64,000 bases of DNA, taken from positions 124,001-188,000 of the forward strand of contig NZ_JAQSDR010000002.1 in NCBI RefSeq assembly GCF_029946005.1. The letters are read 5' to 3'. The notes below the pieces were generated by a model. That model saw only the letters and a program-made list of their open reading frames with translations, did not search any database and was not told the DNA's origin. Positions within the stretch are counted from its first letter, which is position 1; each line of letters opens with the position of its first letter. This document shows positions 9,204 through 18,365 of this stretch, piece after piece. The DNA comes from Aquabacterium sp. GTDB taxonomy: Bacteria > Pseudomonadota > Gammaproteobacteria > Burkholderiales > Burkholderiaceae_C. The translations under genes and the position numbers were made by a program.

Positions 9204-9770
9204 ATGTCGGATACACCATTTCAACAGCCTTTCTCGCAACAGCCCTTCCTTGAGACCGCCGATGTGCTTTACCAGTCGGCGGATCGTCTGGCGCTGCATC
9301 TGCACTACGCCGCCCAGGCCATCACGCACACGCTGACGGCGGGCGGCAAGGTGCTGTGCGCGGGCGTGGCCGAAGCCGAATGGCTGGCGCAGCAAACCGC
9401 GTCCCTGCTGGTCAAGGGCGTGAGCCGTGAGCGCCCGCCGTTGGCCGCGCTGGCCGTGCCAGGCAAGGATGACAACCTCGTCGCGCAGGTTCGTGCCCTG
9501 GGCCACCCGGGCGACATCTGGCTGGCGTTCTCGCTGGAACGCGATGAACCCGCGTTGGTGGCGGCCACCGAGGCCGCACGTGAGCAAGATTTGACTTTGG
9601 TGCTCTTCACCGGCGAGGCCGCTTCGGTGCTGGGCCCGCTGCTGAGGGACACCGACGTCTGGGTACCTTTGCCCGGACACCAGGCGGCCCGGCTTTTTGC
9701 CGTGGCTTGGTTGGCCCTGCACAGCCTGTGCGAGGCCGTGGACACCCATTTGCTAGGAGACGTGGCTTGA
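9204..9770 (+). CDS. diaA: SIS-domain protein, DiaA/GmhA-like
   Basis: In E. coli DiaA binds DnaA and promotes initiation at oriC. It is related to phosphoheptose isomerase GmhA. The 188-residue protein aligns by position and overall pattern (LAAGGKVLCAGV-like strand, long helical N-terminus), but the usual GNGGSA loop reads AGVAEAEW, so sugar-phosphate isomerase activity is unlikely. The call leans on synteny with rsmI, yraN and the BON lipoprotein that follows. The stop codon overlaps the next gene's start. Confidence 0.75.
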   Translation: MSDTPFQQPFSQQPFLETADVLYQSADRLALHLHYAAQAITHTLTAGGKVLCAGVAEAEWLAQQTASLLVKGVSRERPPLAALAVPGKDDNLVAQVRALGHPGDIWLAFSLERDEPALVAATEAAREQDLTLVLFTGEAASVLGPLLRDTDVWVPLPGHQAARLFAVAWLALHSLCEAVDTHLLGDVA

Positions 9771-10423
9771 AGAAAATCAACACATTGCAGAACCTGGGGC
9801 GCTTGGGCCGCTGGACGGCGCTGGCACTGGCTTTGAACCTGACGGCTGGTTGCGCGCCGCTGGTGCTGGGCTCGGCCATTGGCGGGGCGTTCATGGCCTC
9901 GGACCGCCGCACCTCTGGCACGCAGCTGGAAGACCAGGGCATCGAGATCAAGGCCTCGTCGCGCATCCGCGAAACGGTGGGCGAAAGTGGCCACGTCAAC
10001 GCGACCTCCTACAACCGCCTAATTTTGTTGACGGGCGAAGTGGCCTCCGAGGCGGATCGCACCGCCGTCGAGCAAGCCGTGGCGCGGGTTGAGAACGTGC
10101 AATCCGTGGTCAACGAACTGGCCGTGATGGGCGCCAGCACACTGGGCTCACGCTCCAGCGATGTGCTGATCAAAGGCAAGATCAAGGCCAGTTTCGTGGA
10201 CGCGCGCGACATGTTCTCCAACGCCTTCAAGATCGTGGTGGAGCGCGGTGACGTCTATTTGATGGGCCTGGTGACCGAACGCGAAGCGAACCGCGCGGCC
10301 GAGCTGGCCTCTGGGGTGAGCGGCGTGACCAAGGTGGTCAAGGTGTTCCAGCTGATGACGGAGGATGAATTGGCCCGCAAGCTGCCACCACCCCGACCCG
10401 CTACGGCAGCCTCCAATCCCTGA
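9767..10423 (+). CDS. dolP: Outer-membrane BON-domain lipoprotein DolP (YraP)
   Basis: DolP is a two-BON-domain lipoprotein that supports outer-membrane integrity and BAM activity at division sites in E. coli. I place the start at the TTG at 9767: an AGGAGA (9755-9760) lies six bases upstream, the TTGA overlaps the diaA stop, and a signal sequence with lipobox LTAGC follows. The 218-residue protein has two BON repeats, roughly residues 45-110 and 120-190 (for example NRLILLTGEVASEADR and GDVYLMGLVTEREANR). It ends with a proline-rich tail. Confidence 0.9.
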   Translation: MKKINTLQNLGRLGRWTALALALNLTAGCAPLVLGSAIGGAFMASDRRTSGTQLEDQGIEIKASSRIRETVGESGHVNATSYNRLILLTGEVASEADRTAVEQAVARVENVQSVVNELAVMGASTLGSRSSDVLIKGKIKASFVDARDMFSNAFKIVVERGDVYLMGLVTEREANRAAELASGVSGVTKVVKVFQLMTEDELARKLPPPRPATAASNP

Positions 10424-10432
10424 TGAGGGGGT

Positions 10433-11329
10433 TCAGCGCAAGCGGCGGATGAGGCTGGAGGTGTCCCAGCGGCCGCCGCCCATGCCTTGCACATCGGCGT
10501 AGAACTGATCGATCAAGGCCGTGGCAGGCAGGCGAGCGCCCAGGCGCTTGGCCTCGTCCAGACAGAGGCCGAGGTCCTTGCGCATCAGGTCGACCGCGAA
10601 ACCGAAGTCGAACAGGTCGTTGACCATGGTGGGACCGCGATTTTGCATTTGCCAGCTGCCGGCCGCGCCCTGAGTGATGACGCCGAGCACGGCTTGCATG
10701 TCCAAGCCTGCGGTCTGACCAAATGCCATGGCTTCTGACAAGCCTTGCAGCACACCCGCCACACAGATCTGATTGACCATCTTGGCCAGTTGGCCCGAGC
10801 CGCTGGCGCCCAGGTGGGTGACCGCTCGGGCATAGGCTTGCAAGACGGGCTGGACGCGGTGGAACGCCGCCGCCTCGCCACCGCACATGACGGTCAGCAC
10901 CCCATTGAGGGCGCCCAGGTTGCCGCCCGAAACGGGGGCATCGATGAAATGCAGGCCTTGGTGGCCAGCGATTTGAGCGAGCTCGCGGGCCACTTCGGCC
11001 GAGGTGGTGGTGTGGTCGACCAGCACGCTGCCATCCGGCATGGCCCCGAAGGCACCCTCGGGGCCCACGGTGATGCTGCGCAAGTCGTCGTCATTGCCCA
11101 CGCAGCTGAACACGATCTGCGCCTCGCGCACCGCCTCGCGCGGTGACACGGCCCAGGCGCCACCGTGCTCGGCGACCCAGGCCAAGGCCTTGGCCTGCGT
11201 GCGGTTGTAGACGGTGACCTGGTGACCGGCTTTGAGCAGGTGCACCGCCATGGGCGCGCCCATGGTGCCCAGGCCCAGGAAGGCCACCTTGTGCGGCACC
11301 ACGGCTTCGTAGGTTTTGCTCACGGGCAT
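10433..11329 (-). CDS. NAD(P)-dependent 3-hydroxyisobutyrate dehydrogenase-like oxidoreductase
   Basis: Members of this family oxidise or reduce beta-hydroxyacids such as 3-hydroxyisobutyrate, tartronate semialdehyde or succinic semialdehyde. The 298-residue protein has an N-terminal Rossmann motif (VAFLGLGTMGAPMAVHLLKA), the substrate-binding FIDAPVSGGNLGA segment and the catalytic lysine region GQLAKMVNQI. The exact substrate cannot be read from the sequence. Its ATG overlaps the pilU stop by one base, so it may be cotranscribed with the pil genes. Confidence 0.88.
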   Translation of the reverse strand: MPVSKTYEAVVPHKVAFLGLGTMGAPMAVHLLKAGHQVTVYNRTQAKALAWVAEHGGAWAVSPREAVREAQIVFSCVGNDDDLRSITVGPEGAFGAMPDGSVLVDHTTTSAEVARELAQIAGHQGLHFIDAPVSGGNLGALNGVLTVMCGGEAAAFHRVQPVLQAYARAVTHLGASGSGQLAKMVNQICVAGVLQGLSEAMAFGQTAGLDMQAVLGVITQGAAGSWQMQNRGPTMVNDLFDFGFAVDLMRKDLGLCLDEAKRLGARLPATALIDQFYADVQGMGGGRWDTSSLIRRLR

Positions 11330-12465
11330 CAGACGATTTTGAAGTGCTCGGTGCCTGAAGCCAAGTCGAGGCTGCGCGCGCGCTGGCTGTGCAGCTTGAT
11401 CTGCAGACGCAGGTCATTGACCGAGTCGGCGTTGCGCAGGGCGTCTTCAAAGGTGATGTCGTTGTTCTCGAACAGGTCGAACAGGGCCTGGTCGAAGGTC
11501 TGCATGCCCAGCTCGCGCGACTTCTTCATGATCTCCTTGATCTCGCCGACCTCGCCCTTGAAGATCATGTCGCTGATCAACGGCGTGTTGAGCAGGATCT
11601 CGACGGCGGCCGCGCGGCCCTTGCCTTCCTGGCGGGGCAGCAGGCGTTGCGAGACCAGCGCTTTCAGGTTCAGCGACAAGTCCATCAGCAACTGGGTGCG
11701 GCGCTCTTCCGGGAAGAAGTTGATGATGCGGTCCAACGCCTGGTTGGCGCTGTTGGCATGCAAGGTGGCCATGCACAAGTGGCCGGTTTCGGCAAAGGCC
11801 ACGGCGTGCTCCATGGTCTCGCGGTCGCGGACTTCGCCCATCAGGATCACGTCGGGCGCCTGGCGCAGGGTGTTCTTCAGCGCCATTTCCCATCCGTCGG
11901 TGTCGATGCCGACCTCGCGCTGGGTGACGATGCAGTTCTTGTGCGGGTGCACGAATTCCACGGGGTCTTCGATGGTGATGATGTGGCCGTAGGTGTTCTC
12001 GTTGCGGTGGTCCACCATGGCGGCCAGCGTGGTCGATTTGCCCGAGCCCGTGCCCCCCACCAGGATCACCAGGCCACGCTTGTTCATGGCCACTTCTTTC
12101 AGGATCTGCGGCAGGCCCATGGCATCGACCGACGGCAATTGCTGTGGAATGGTCCGCAGGACCATGCCCACAAAACTTTGCTGCACGAACACATTGACCC
12201 GAAAGCGCCCCACCCCGCCCGGCGAGATCGCGAAGTTGCACTCCTTGGTGCGCTCGAACTCGGCGGCCTGCTTGTCGTTCATGATCGAACGGGCCAAGGC
12301 CATGGTGTGCTGGGCCGTCAGGGGCTGGGGCGACACCTTGGTGACCTTGCCATCCACCTTGATGGCGGGCGGGAACTCGGCGGTGAGGAACAAGTCGGAA
12401 CCCCCGCGCGCGATCATCAGCTTGAGCAGATCGTTGATGAATTTGGAGGCCTGATCGCGTTCCAT
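11329..12465 (-). CDS. pilU: Type IV pilus retraction ATPase PilU
   Basis: PilU is the accessory retraction motor that works with PilT at the base of type IV pili. The 378-residue protein has Walker A GGTGSGKS (137-144), an Asp box/Walker B segment (APDVILMGEVRDRETM) and the His box region GHLCMATLHANSA typical of the GspE/PilT class. It is longer than PilT at the C-terminus, as PilU usually is. The order pilT, cNMP-binding gene, pilU on one strand suggests a single transcript. Confidence 0.95.
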   Translation of the reverse strand: MERDQASKFINDLLKLMIARGGSDLFLTAEFPPAIKVDGKVTKVSPQPLTAQHTMALARSIMNDKQAAEFERTKECNFAISPGGVGRFRVNVFVQQSFVGMVLRTIPQQLPSVDAMGLPQILKEVAMNKRGLVILVGGTGSGKSTTLAAMVDHRNENTYGHIITIEDPVEFVHPHKNCIVTQREVGIDTDGWEMALKNTLRQAPDVILMGEVRDRETMEHAVAFAETGHLCMATLHANSANQALDRIINFFPEERRTQLLMDLSLNLKALVSQRLLPRQEGKGRAAAVEILLNTPLISDMIFKGEVGEIKEIMKKSRELGMQTFDQALFDLFENNDITFEDALRNADSVNDLRLQIKLHSQRARSLDLASGTEHFKIV

Positions 12466-12525
12466 GGCGTGAATCCCGGTGAATGTCTTAGACGACGATG
12501 GTGTTGTTGTTGTGTGGACTGTAAA

Positions 12526-13170
12526 TCAACCGGCCGTCAGCAAGGCGCCCAAGCGCGCGCTGAGTTGGCGCATGCGCAGGGACAAGCGGCGAGCCACGCC
12601 GGCCATCAAGGCAAAGCCGAGGCGGGGCTCTTCGATGGCGAATTCGTCCAGCGCGCTGCGCGTGATGATGACCAGGGAACAGCGGCTCAGCGTCTGGCAG
12701 GACGCGAAACGCGACCCCGCGTCGAGCAAGGACATTTCACCCAAGACGTCTCCTTCACGCAGTTCGGCCAGGCGAGCCCGCTCACCGGTGGGCTGAACGC
12801 GATCGACCGCCACCAAGCCCTCCAGGATCACCAGGGCATAGTCGCCTTTTTCATCCTGAACGATCAACTCACGGCCGGCCGGGACCGTGACAAATTCGAG
12901 GTGAGCGCGCAGTTTGTCGCACTCGGCCTCGCCCATCAGGCTGGTGAAGGTGTCGTCGGACCAAGCTTTGAGCAGCAAGGCCACCCCCACCTGCGGATCC
13001 AGGCTTTGGGCGCCCACGGCCAGGGCGCGCGAGGTCCAGGCCGAAGCGGCGCGCGAGGTTTCGGGCCGCTCCATGAACTGCGTGGAGAAGAACCCTTCGT
13101 CGTCGGCTTCGCGCTCGGAAAAGGTATCGCCAGGGCTCGTGCTTTTGAATCGATCCAGCAAACGTCTCAT
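12526..13170 (-). CDS. Cyclic-nucleotide-binding-domain protein between pilT and pilU
   Basis: The 214-residue protein has a Crp/PKA-type cNMP-binding fold from about residue 75 to 195: FVTVPAGRELIVQDEKGD, then GDVLGEMSLLDAGSRFASCQ, which corresponds to the phosphate-binding cassette. The arginine usually contacting the phosphate is represented by SRFAS, so ligand binding is plausible but not certain. No helix-turn-helix follows, so it is not a transcription factor. It starts one base after the pilT stop. A role in adjusting pilus retraction by a nucleotide signal is inference from position. Confidence 0.8.
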   Translation of the reverse strand: MRRLLDRFKSTSPGDTFSEREADDEGFFSTQFMERPETSRAASAWTSRALAVGAQSLDPQVGVALLLKAWSDDTFTSLMGEAECDKLRAHLEFVTVPAGRELIVQDEKGDYALVILEGLVAVDRVQPTGERARLAELREGDVLGEMSLLDAGSRFASCQTLSRCSLVIITRSALDEFAIEEPRLGFALMAGVARRLSLRMRQLSARLGALLTAG

Positions 13171-13171
13171 G

Positions 13172-14215
13172 TCAACCCGGGAAGTTCTCAGGCGACTTGG
13201 CCCTGGAGCGGGCTTCGGCGGGAGAAATGAGGTTGCGGCGAACCAGGTCGGACAGGTTCTGGTCCAGCGTCTGCATGCCGGCGTTGTTGCCGGTCTGGAT
13301 GGCGGAATACATCTGGGCGATCTTGTTTTCGCGGATCAGATTGCGGATGGCGGCATTGGCCACCATGATTTCGTGGGCGGCCACGCGGCCCGTCCCGTCC
13401 TTGAGCTTGCACAGCGACTGCGAGATCACCGCGACCAGCGATTCGGACAACATGGCGCGGACCATGTCTTTTTCAGCAGCAGGGAACACGTCGACCACAC
13501 GGTCAATCGTTTTGGCGGCACTGGAGGTGTGCAGGGTGCCGAACACCAAGTGGCCGGTTTCAGCGGCCGTCAGGGCCAGGCGGATGGTTTCCAGGTCGCG
13601 CATTTCGCCCACCAGGATGCAGTCCGGGTCTTCGCGCAGCGCTGAGCGCAAGGCGTTCGAGAAGCTCATGGTGTGCGGCCCGACCTCGCGCTGGTTGATC
13701 AGGCATTTTTTGGACTCGTGCACGAATTCGATCGGGTCTTCGACCGTCAGGATGTGGCCGTATTCAGACTCGTTCAGGTGATTGACCATGCCAGCCAACG
13801 TGGTCGACTTGCCGGAACCGGTGGGGCCGGTGACCAGCACCAGGCCACGCGGCTTGAGCGACAGGTCGGCAAAAATCTTGGGCGCGTTGAGCTGCTCCAG
13901 CGTCAGGATCTTGGACGGAATGGTCCGGAACACGGCGCCAGCGCCCCGGTTCTGGTTGAAGGCGTTGACCCGAAAACGCGCCAGCCCCTGGATCTCGAAG
14001 GAGAAGTCGCATTCCAGCGTCTCTTCGTACATCTTGCGCTGGGCGTCGTTCATGATGTCGTACACCATCTCGTGGACCTGCTTGTGGTCCAGCGCATCGA
14101 CGTTGATGCGCCGCACATCGCCGTGCACCCGGATCATGGGGGGCAAACCCGCCGACAAGTGCAAGTCAGACGCTTTGTTCTTGACCGAGAAGGCGAGAAG
14201 TTGGGTGATATCCAT
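13172..14215 (-). CDS. pilT: Type IV pilus retraction ATPase PilT
   Basis: PilT is the hexameric ATPase that depolymerises pilin and drives twitching. The 347-residue protein starts MDITQLLAFSVKNKASDLHL, a classic PilT N-terminus, and has Walker A GPTGSGKST (130-138), the Walker B region EDPDCILVGEMRDLETI, the His box GHLVFGTLHTSSA and the C-terminal AIRNLIRENK motif needed for retraction. It is divergent from yggS with only 36 bases between start codons. Confidence 0.97.
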   Translation of the reverse strand: MDITQLLAFSVKNKASDLHLSAGLPPMIRVHGDVRRINVDALDHKQVHEMVYDIMNDAQRKMYEETLECDFSFEIQGLARFRVNAFNQNRGAGAVFRTIPSKILTLEQLNAPKIFADLSLKPRGLVLVTGPTGSGKSTTLAGMVNHLNESEYGHILTVEDPIEFVHESKKCLINQREVGPHTMSFSNALRSALREDPDCILVGEMRDLETIRLALTAAETGHLVFGTLHTSSAAKTIDRVVDVFPAAEKDMVRAMLSESLVAVISQSLCKLKDGTGRVAAHEIMVANAAIRNLIRENKIAQMYSAIQTGNNAGMQTLDQNLSDLVRRNLISPAEARSRAKSPENFPG

Positions 14216-14251
14216 GGATGATTGGGGCCGGGATTTCTTTGACAGACCATT

Positions 14252-14938
14252 ATGGCGACGATCACCAGCAAGCTACAACTCGTGCAAAGCCGAATAACGC
14301 AGGCTTGTTCAAAAGTGGACCGTCCGGCCGATGGTGTCACATTGCTGGCCGTCAGCAAGACCTTTCCGGCGGCCGATGTGCGCGAGGCTTTTCAGGCCGG
14401 ACAGCACAGTTTTGGCGAAAACTATGTGCAGGAAGCGGTGGACAAGATGGCCGAGCTGGCAGACTTGCGTCCTCAGATCGAATGGCATTTGATCGGCCCG
14501 CTCCAGAGCAACAAGACCCGCGTGGTGGCCGAAAACTTCGATTGGGTGCACACGGTGGACCGCCTGAAGATTGCCCAGCGCCTGAGCGACCAAAGACCCA
14601 CTCACCTCCCGCCGCTGCAGGTCTGCGTGCAGGTCAACACCAGCGGCGAAGCCAGCAAAAGCGGCGTCGAACCGGCTGAGGCCCTGGCCCTGGCGCAAGC
14701 CGTGGCCCAACTGCCCCACCTGCACTTGAGGGGGGTGATGGCCCTGCCCGCGCCCAGCACCGACGCATTCACCCAACACCAGGCGCTGAAAAAGATACGA
14801 GAAGTGTTCGATGAACTGCGTGATCACGGGTTAACACTGGATACTTTGTCGATGGGCATGAGCACCGACCTCGAAATGGCCGTGGAACAAGGGTCAACCA
14901 TGGTACGAATTGGCTCGGCCATCTTTGGACAACGCTGA
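14252..14938 (+). CDS. yggS: PLP homeostasis protein, YggS/PLPBP family
   Basis: YggS-type proteins bind pyridoxal 5'-phosphate without a known catalytic reaction and keep vitamin B6 and amino acid pools balanced. The 228-residue protein has the PLP lysine in LLAVSKTFPAADV (near residue 36), then GENYVQEA, EWHLIGPLQSNK, and the C-terminal LSMGMSTDLEMAVEQGSTMVRIGSAIFG. Genes of this family usually sit next to proC. Here a two-component system lies between them. Confidence 0.95.
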   Translation: MATITSKLQLVQSRITQACSKVDRPADGVTLLAVSKTFPAADVREAFQAGQHSFGENYVQEAVDKMAELADLRPQIEWHLIGPLQSNKTRVVAENFDWVHTVDRLKIAQRLSDQRPTHLPPLQVCVQVNTSGEASKSGVEPAEALALAQAVAQLPHLHLRGVMALPAPSTDAFTQHQALKKIREVFDELRDHGLTLDTLSMGMSTDLEMAVEQGSTMVRIGSAIFGQR

Positions 14939-14973
14939 CGGCGCAGATAAGATCACGCCCTGAAGAAGGCGCC

Positions 14974-15639
14974 ATGGATCACCAATCTCCGCATTACCTG
15001 TTAGTTGATGATCACAGCCTCATCCGTGAAGGGATGATGCACGCCATCAGAGGCCTGCAACCGCTGGCGCGCTTCTCGCAGGCCAACACCTGCCGCAGCG
15101 CCCTGTCACACCTGGCCAACTCGGCCGCCGACCCCATCGATGCGGTTCTGCTGGACCTGGGCTTGCCCGACAGCAGCGGCGTGGACACGCTCAAGCACGT
15201 GCGCCAGGTGGCCACCACGCAGCGCATCGGCATCATCACGGGCAGCACCGACGCGCAACTGGCGCTGGAGTGCATCCACCACGGCGCCTCGTGCTTCATC
15301 CCCAAGCTGGGCGAGCTGGATGGCTTCATGACGGCGCTGCAGGCCTTGGTCGAGGGGCGGCTGCACTTCCCGGCCGACCTGTTGTCCAGCCCGGCGGCCA
15401 CCCTGCCCGATTCGCCAGACCTGCTGCCCAGCATCAAGCTCACGCCTCGTCAGAAAGACGTGTTGACCTGGATCACGCGCGGCTGCTCCAACCCGGTGAT
15501 CGCCACGGCCCTGGGCATCAGCCCCGAGACCGTGAAGCTGCATGTCAGTGCCATCTTCCGGGCCTACAAGGTGCACAGCCGGACCCAACTGGTGCTGCTC
15601 TGCTCACGCCAAGCGCCTGCTGAGGAGCAGCTACCGTGA
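14974..15639 (+). CDS. Two-component response regulator, NarL/LuxR (FixJ) type
   Basis: The 221-residue protein has an N-terminal receiver (VDDHSLIREG at 11-20, phosphoacceptor Asp61 in LLDLGLPDSSG) and a C-terminal LuxR helix-turn-helix (LTPRQKDVLTWITRGCSNPV onward, about residues 154-210). It should bind DNA when phosphorylated. Its stop overlaps the GTG start of the histidine kinase gene (GTGA), so the two are translationally coupled and form a pair. The target genes cannot be inferred. Confidence 0.92.
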   Translation: MDHQSPHYLLVDDHSLIREGMMHAIRGLQPLARFSQANTCRSALSHLANSAADPIDAVLLDLGLPDSSGVDTLKHVRQVATTQRIGIITGSTDAQLALECIHHGASCFIPKLGELDGFMTALQALVEGRLHFPADLLSSPAATLPDSPDLLPSIKLTPRQKDVLTWITRGCSNPVIATALGISPETVKLHVSAIFRAYKVHSRTQLVLLCSRQAPAEEQLP

Positions 15640-17444
15640 GTTGGTGGCGCGGCTCCCTCAAGGGGCTCGCGCCCATCGAGTCCCGGATTGACCTGCAATT
15701 GCTTCAAGACAGCTGGCGCATCACGCCCGGCTCGGTCTTGCCGCAGATCCCCGCCCTGTTGTTGTTGGCCTGGATGGTGAAGGACTCGCCGCTGCCGCGC
15801 TGGCATTGGGTCGCCCCGGCCATCGGCCTGCTGATCGTGTGGGCCATCGTGGGGCTGATGGCCCGGCAGTTTCAGCGCTTTGGCATCGCCGCCTCGGGCT
15901 ACCGCACCTGGCGCGCCACCCTGGTCGGGTGGCATTTGCTTCAAAGCGTGTTCTGGGGTTTGATGGGCGTGGCCTTGCTGAGTGTGGCCACCCCGAGCTG
16001 GAAGATGAGCCTGGTGGCGGCCGTGGTCGTGTATGGCTACACCTTGATGCTGGTGCTGGTGCACGACTGGATCGTCGGTTTTTTTGGCAGTTTTCCGCTG
16101 CTATTGCTGGTCAGCATGCGCCTGCTGGTGGACCACGAGGACAGCTCCGTCTACCTGGCCGTGGTGCTGCTGCTGTCCATGATCACTTGCATGTTCATCT
16201 CCTCAGGCATCAGCCGCCGCCTGCGCGAAGGTGCCCTGCTGCGCCACGAAAACGCCGCCCTGGTGCTGCAACTGCGCCATGAGATCAACCAGGTCACGCT
16301 GGCCAAGGCCCTGGCCGAGGGCGCCGACCGGCAAAAGAGCGAGTTCTTTGCCGCCGCCAGCCACGACCTGCGCCAGCCCCTGCACGTGATGATGCTGCTG
16401 ACCAACGCCCTCACCCCCTGGGTGCCCAAGGCCGAGGGGCAGGACCTGTTGTCCAAAATCAGCACCTCCCTGCGCTCGCTGAGCACCTTGTTCGAGCGCA
16501 TGTTCGACGTGGCCAGCATCGACGCCGCCCGGGTCGAACACCAACCCCAGGCCCTGGCCCTGTCGACCTTGTATCGGCGCCTCGACCACGAATTCGCGGT
16601 GCTGTGCCACAACAAGGGCCTGAGCTGGCAGGTGGACGCCACCGATGCATGGGTGCAGGCTGATCCACACCTCACCGAGCGCATCCTGCGCAACCTGCTC
16701 AACAATGCCGTGCGCTACACCAACCAGGGCCGGGTTCGGCTGCGTGCCCGGGTGCGGGGGCGGTGGGTTCTCTGCCAGGTCTGGGACAGCGGCGTGGGCG
16801 TGGCTCCCGAGCACCGAGAACGCATTTTTGACGACTATTTTCAGGCCCACACCACGGCGCGCCGTTCAGGCGAGGGCCTTGGACTGGGGCTGGCAGTGGT
16901 GCGTCGCCTGGCCCGCCTGGGCCGCGTTCAGGTCACCGTGAGGTCAAAGCTGGGGCGCGGATCGTGTTTTTCACTGCGGCTGCCGCTGCGCGAGGCCATC
17001 GCGGCACCATCGTCAAACTCGATCGGCGCCGGTCAGGACGCGCCTAAAGATCCGAATCAGCGCGGCGTGGTGGTGGTGATCGACGACGAGCCGCAAGTGC
17101 TGGAGAGCATGGCACTGGTGCTGCGTCAGAACGGCTGGCAGGCCGCCACCGGACACACCCCGGAGATCGCGGTGGAAGCCGTGGCCGCGCTTCAAACCTC
17201 CGGCGAGATGCCCTTGGGCGATCTGCCCGTGGCCGTGATCAGCGATTACCGCCTGGGCTTGACCATCACCGGCCTGGAGGCCATCGCCCAATTGCGCTAC
17301 GAATTCGGCGAAGACCTGCCCGCCTTCCTGCTGACGGCCGACGCGACCGCCGACCTGGGATCGCGCGCGGCCAGCGTGGGGGTCACGCTGCTGCGCAAAC
17401 CACTCAACCCGAGCGAGTTGATCCGCATCCTGGATGCGGCATGA
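15636..17444 (+). CDS. Hybrid sensor histidine kinase with C-terminal receiver
   Basis: The 602-residue membrane kinase has about six transmembrane helices in residues 35-190, a short coiled linker, an H-box with His243 (ASHDLRQPLH), N-box NLLNNAVRYT, G-boxes DSGVGVAPEHRERIF and GLGLGLAVVRR, and a receiver from about 478 with phosphoacceptor Asp537 (ISDYRLG). It has no large periplasmic sensor, so it may sense within or at the membrane. The GTG start overlaps the regulator stop. Hybrid kinases usually need a phosphotransfer domain, which I do not see here. Confidence 0.92.
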   Translation: MSWWRGSLKGLAPIESRIDLQLLQDSWRITPGSVLPQIPALLLLAWMVKDSPLPRWHWVAPAIGLLIVWAIVGLMARQFQRFGIAASGYRTWRATLVGWHLLQSVFWGLMGVALLSVATPSWKMSLVAAVVVYGYTLMLVLVHDWIVGFFGSFPLLLLVSMRLLVDHEDSSVYLAVVLLLSMITCMFISSGISRRLREGALLRHENAALVLQLRHEINQVTLAKALAEGADRQKSEFFAAASHDLRQPLHVMMLLTNALTPWVPKAEGQDLLSKISTSLRSLSTLFERMFDVASIDAARVEHQPQALALSTLYRRLDHEFAVLCHNKGLSWQVDATDAWVQADPHLTERILRNLLNNAVRYTNQGRVRLRARVRGRWVLCQVWDSGVGVAPEHRERIFDDYFQAHTTARRSGEGLGLGLAVVRRLARLGRVQVTVRSKLGRGSCFSLRLPLREAIAAPSSNSIGAGQDAPKDPNQRGVVVVIDDEPQVLESMALVLRQNGWQAATGHTPEIAVEAVAALQTSGEMPLGDLPVAVISDYRLGLTITGLEAIAQLRYEFGEDLPAFLLTADATADLGSRAASVGVTLLRKPLNPSELIRILDAA

Positions 17445-17453
17445 TCACGCCCC

Positions 17454-18275
17454 ATGAGCACTTCTTCTTTTGACATCGCATTCATCGGCGGCGGCAACAT
17501 GGCCACCGCCATCATCGGCGGCCTGCTGCGGCAAGGACGCGCGGCCAGCGGCATCCTGGTCATCGACCCCAGCGAAGACCAACGCCTGCGACTTCAGCAA
17601 ACACTGGGCGTGACTGCCCTGCCCTTGCCCGACGGGGCGCTGTCTACCGTGTCCACCGTGGTTTGGGCGGTGAAGCCGCAGCAGTTCAAGGACGCGGCGG
17701 CCGCGTGCGCCGCCCACACCAGCCAGGCCCTGCATTACAGCGTGATGGCCGGTCTGCGCACCAGCGACATGGCCCGGCTGCTGGGCACTCCGCGCGTGGT
17801 GCGTGCGATGCCCAACACCCCGGCCTTGGTCGGGCAAGGCATCACGGGGCTGTTTGCCCGGCCCGAGGTCAGCGAGGCAGAAAAGCAGGCCGTGCAGGAC
17901 ATGGTGGCGCCCACCGGCCAATGGCTTTGGGTGAAACAGGAAAGCGACCTGGACGCCGTGACGGCGCTGTCGGGCTCGGGTCCGGCTTACGTGTTCTATT
18001 TCATCGAGGCCATGGTGCAGGCGGCGGCGGACATGGGCCTGGATGCCGAGCAAGGTCGCGCCTTGGCCTTGGCCACCTTTGCGGGCGCCACAACCTTGGC
18101 GTCGCAATCGACTGAGCCGCCTTCGGTGCTGCGCGAGCGGGTCACGTCCAAAGGTGGCACCACTTACGCGGCGCTGAGCAGTCTGGAGGCCAGTGGCGTG
18201 AAGGCCGCCTTCGTGTCGGCCATGCGCGCCGCGCAACAGAGGGCGGGCGAGTTGGGCGACGAGTTCGGGCGCTGA
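17454..18275 (+). CDS. proC: Pyrroline-5-carboxylate reductase
   Basis: ProC reduces 1-pyrroline-5-carboxylate to proline with NAD(P)H, the last step of proline synthesis. The 273-residue protein has the N-terminal Rossmann motif FIGGGNMATAIIGGLL, the conserved RAMPNTPALVGQGITGL and the C-terminal substrate region TALSGSGPAYVFYFIEAM plus TSKGGTTYAAL. Length and motifs are normal. It begins ten bases after the kinase stop and ends at the edge of a repeat-rich gap. Confidence 0.97.
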   Translation: MSTSSFDIAFIGGGNMATAIIGGLLRQGRAASGILVIDPSEDQRLRLQQTLGVTALPLPDGALSTVSTVVWAVKPQQFKDAAAACAAHTSQALHYSVMAGLRTSDMARLLGTPRVVRAMPNTPALVGQGITGLFARPEVSEAEKQAVQDMVAPTGQWLWVKQESDLDAVTALSGSGPAYVFYFIEAMVQAAADMGLDAEQGRALALATFAGATTLASQSTEPPSVLRERVTSKGGTTYAALSSLEASGVKAAFVSAMRAAQQRAGELGDEFGR

Positions 18276-18365
18276 AGCTGGGTTGGCCGACGACGTTTTG
18301 AGCGCTTGATCGGTGCAACGCGGGGCGAGGGCTGGGTCAGCATCCGTCGGGGCTTCAGCTTGGTG

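Noticed and set aside
11389..13230. 613-codon plus-strand frame antisense to pilU and its neighbour
   Set aside because: It is covered by highly conserved genes on the other strand, and its product is low-complexity.
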